From an uncultured Eubacteriales bacterium (GTDB lineage Bacteria; Bacillota; Clostridia; Christensenellales; CAG-138): a stretch of 6,833 nt of DNA. The translations under genes were made by a program, and so were the position numbers. Under the pieces are notes generated by a model. That model was not told the origin of the DNA and made no database searches. It was given only the letters and a program-made list of their open reading frames with translations. The DNA lies in the NCBI GenBank assembly GCA_900547135.1, contig URFJ01000104.1, positions 1 through 6,833 of the forward strand. The letters are read 5' to 3'. Shown here piece after piece: positions 6,623 through 6,833 of the stretch (position 1 is its first letter; every line of letters starts with the position of its first letter).

Positions 6623-6651
6623 ATTGTAGCATATGGATAATGGTTATGCAA
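6623..6651 (-). promoter_or_regulatory. extended -10 sigma-A promoter for the repeat/DUF3825 locus
   Basis: On the - strand, TGCTACAAT gives an extended -10 (TGn followed by TACAAT at 6628-6623, 5 of 6 to consensus). TTGCAT at 6651-6646 keeps the TTG of a -35 box, with a 17-base spacer. Transcription would start near 6616, leaving a leader of about 35 bases that carries the AAAGGAG site. Confidence 0.62.
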
Positions 6652-6833
6652 GAATAAGAGTCTGCGCCGAATTGATGGAAACGATGCAACTAATAGCTGA
6701 TTTTAATAACATTTTACAATGCCTACGCTTCATCCAAATACTTTGACAGGATATATTGTAGGTTTGTCAAACATGTTGGACAGAATAGTCACGAAGGAAA
6801 GTGTTGGGAGAGATATACTTTAAAGGACGCATA
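6652..6833. other. non-coding end of window with an inverted repeat
   Basis: No convincing gene is seen. It contains an inverted repeat TTTGACA (6742-6748) / TGTCAAA (6765-6771) with a 16-base spacer, a possible operator or a chance pair of -35-like hexamers facing each other. At the extreme right, AAAGGA (6822-6827) looks like a ribosome binding site for a + strand gene starting at or just beyond the window edge, which would be divergent from the repeat locus. A short frame from TTG 6804, open to the edge behind AAGGA at 6794-6798, is an alternative start. Confidence 0.4.

Noticed and set aside
6582..6689. N-terminal extension of the upstream repeat protein by 36 residues
   Set aside because: It would be translated through the extended -10 promoter and the AAAGGAG site, and no ribosome binding site serves the earlier start.
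6801..6833. A + strand gene starting at GTG 6801 or TTG 6804
   Set aside because: Only about ten codons are visible before the window ends, too little to call a gene; AAAGGA at 6822-6827 fits a start just beyond the edge equally well.

Overview
The window looks like a chromosomal segment from a Firmicutes-type (probably clostridial) bacterium. The grounds are moderate GC content, TTG/GTG starts behind GGAGG-like ribosome binding sites, a single-HMA copper ATPase and a clostridial-looking MnmA. The lineage is an inference; nothing here fixes the genus.

Layout. The left half reads on the + strand. It holds the 3' part of mnmA (tRNA 2-thiouridylase, 5' end outside the window), a 149-bp gap with a possible weak promoter, then a complete copA-type Cu(I)-exporting P1B ATPase that most likely starts at TTG 1110. 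A long hairpin at 3331-3370 separates it from the converging right half and can act as a terminator on both strands. The right half reads on the - strand. From an extended -10 promoter near 6623-6651 it carries two large open frames of one kind: 5541-6581 (346 aa) and 3378-5489 (about 703 aa). The last 250 bp on the right are non-coding apart from signals.

The most notable content is the right half. Both reading frames carry copies of a ~100-residue domain that I do not recognise as a named family: two in the upstream frame and two in the downstream one. The downstream frame ends in a DUF3825-like domain. The repeat signature (F-P-x-G-R-x-D, I-Y-x-x-C, P-W, Y-V-G) has the same spacing as the core of the DUF3825 domain, so all five modules may be relatives. 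The modules are joined by acidic, Ser/Asn-rich, probably disordered linkers.

The two frames are in the same reading frame and are separated by one TAG codon at 5541-5543. Without that codon there would be a single 1067-residue protein. No convincing ribosome binding site serves the first start after the TAG, but there is a good one in front of an ATG three codons before it. The locus is therefore either a recently split gene, a sequencing error, or a programmed readthrough/restart arrangement.

MnmA (tRNA wobble thiolation) and CopA (copper efflux) are housekeeping or stress functions with no visible link to the repeat/DUF3825 locus, which converges on them and is insulated by the terminator.
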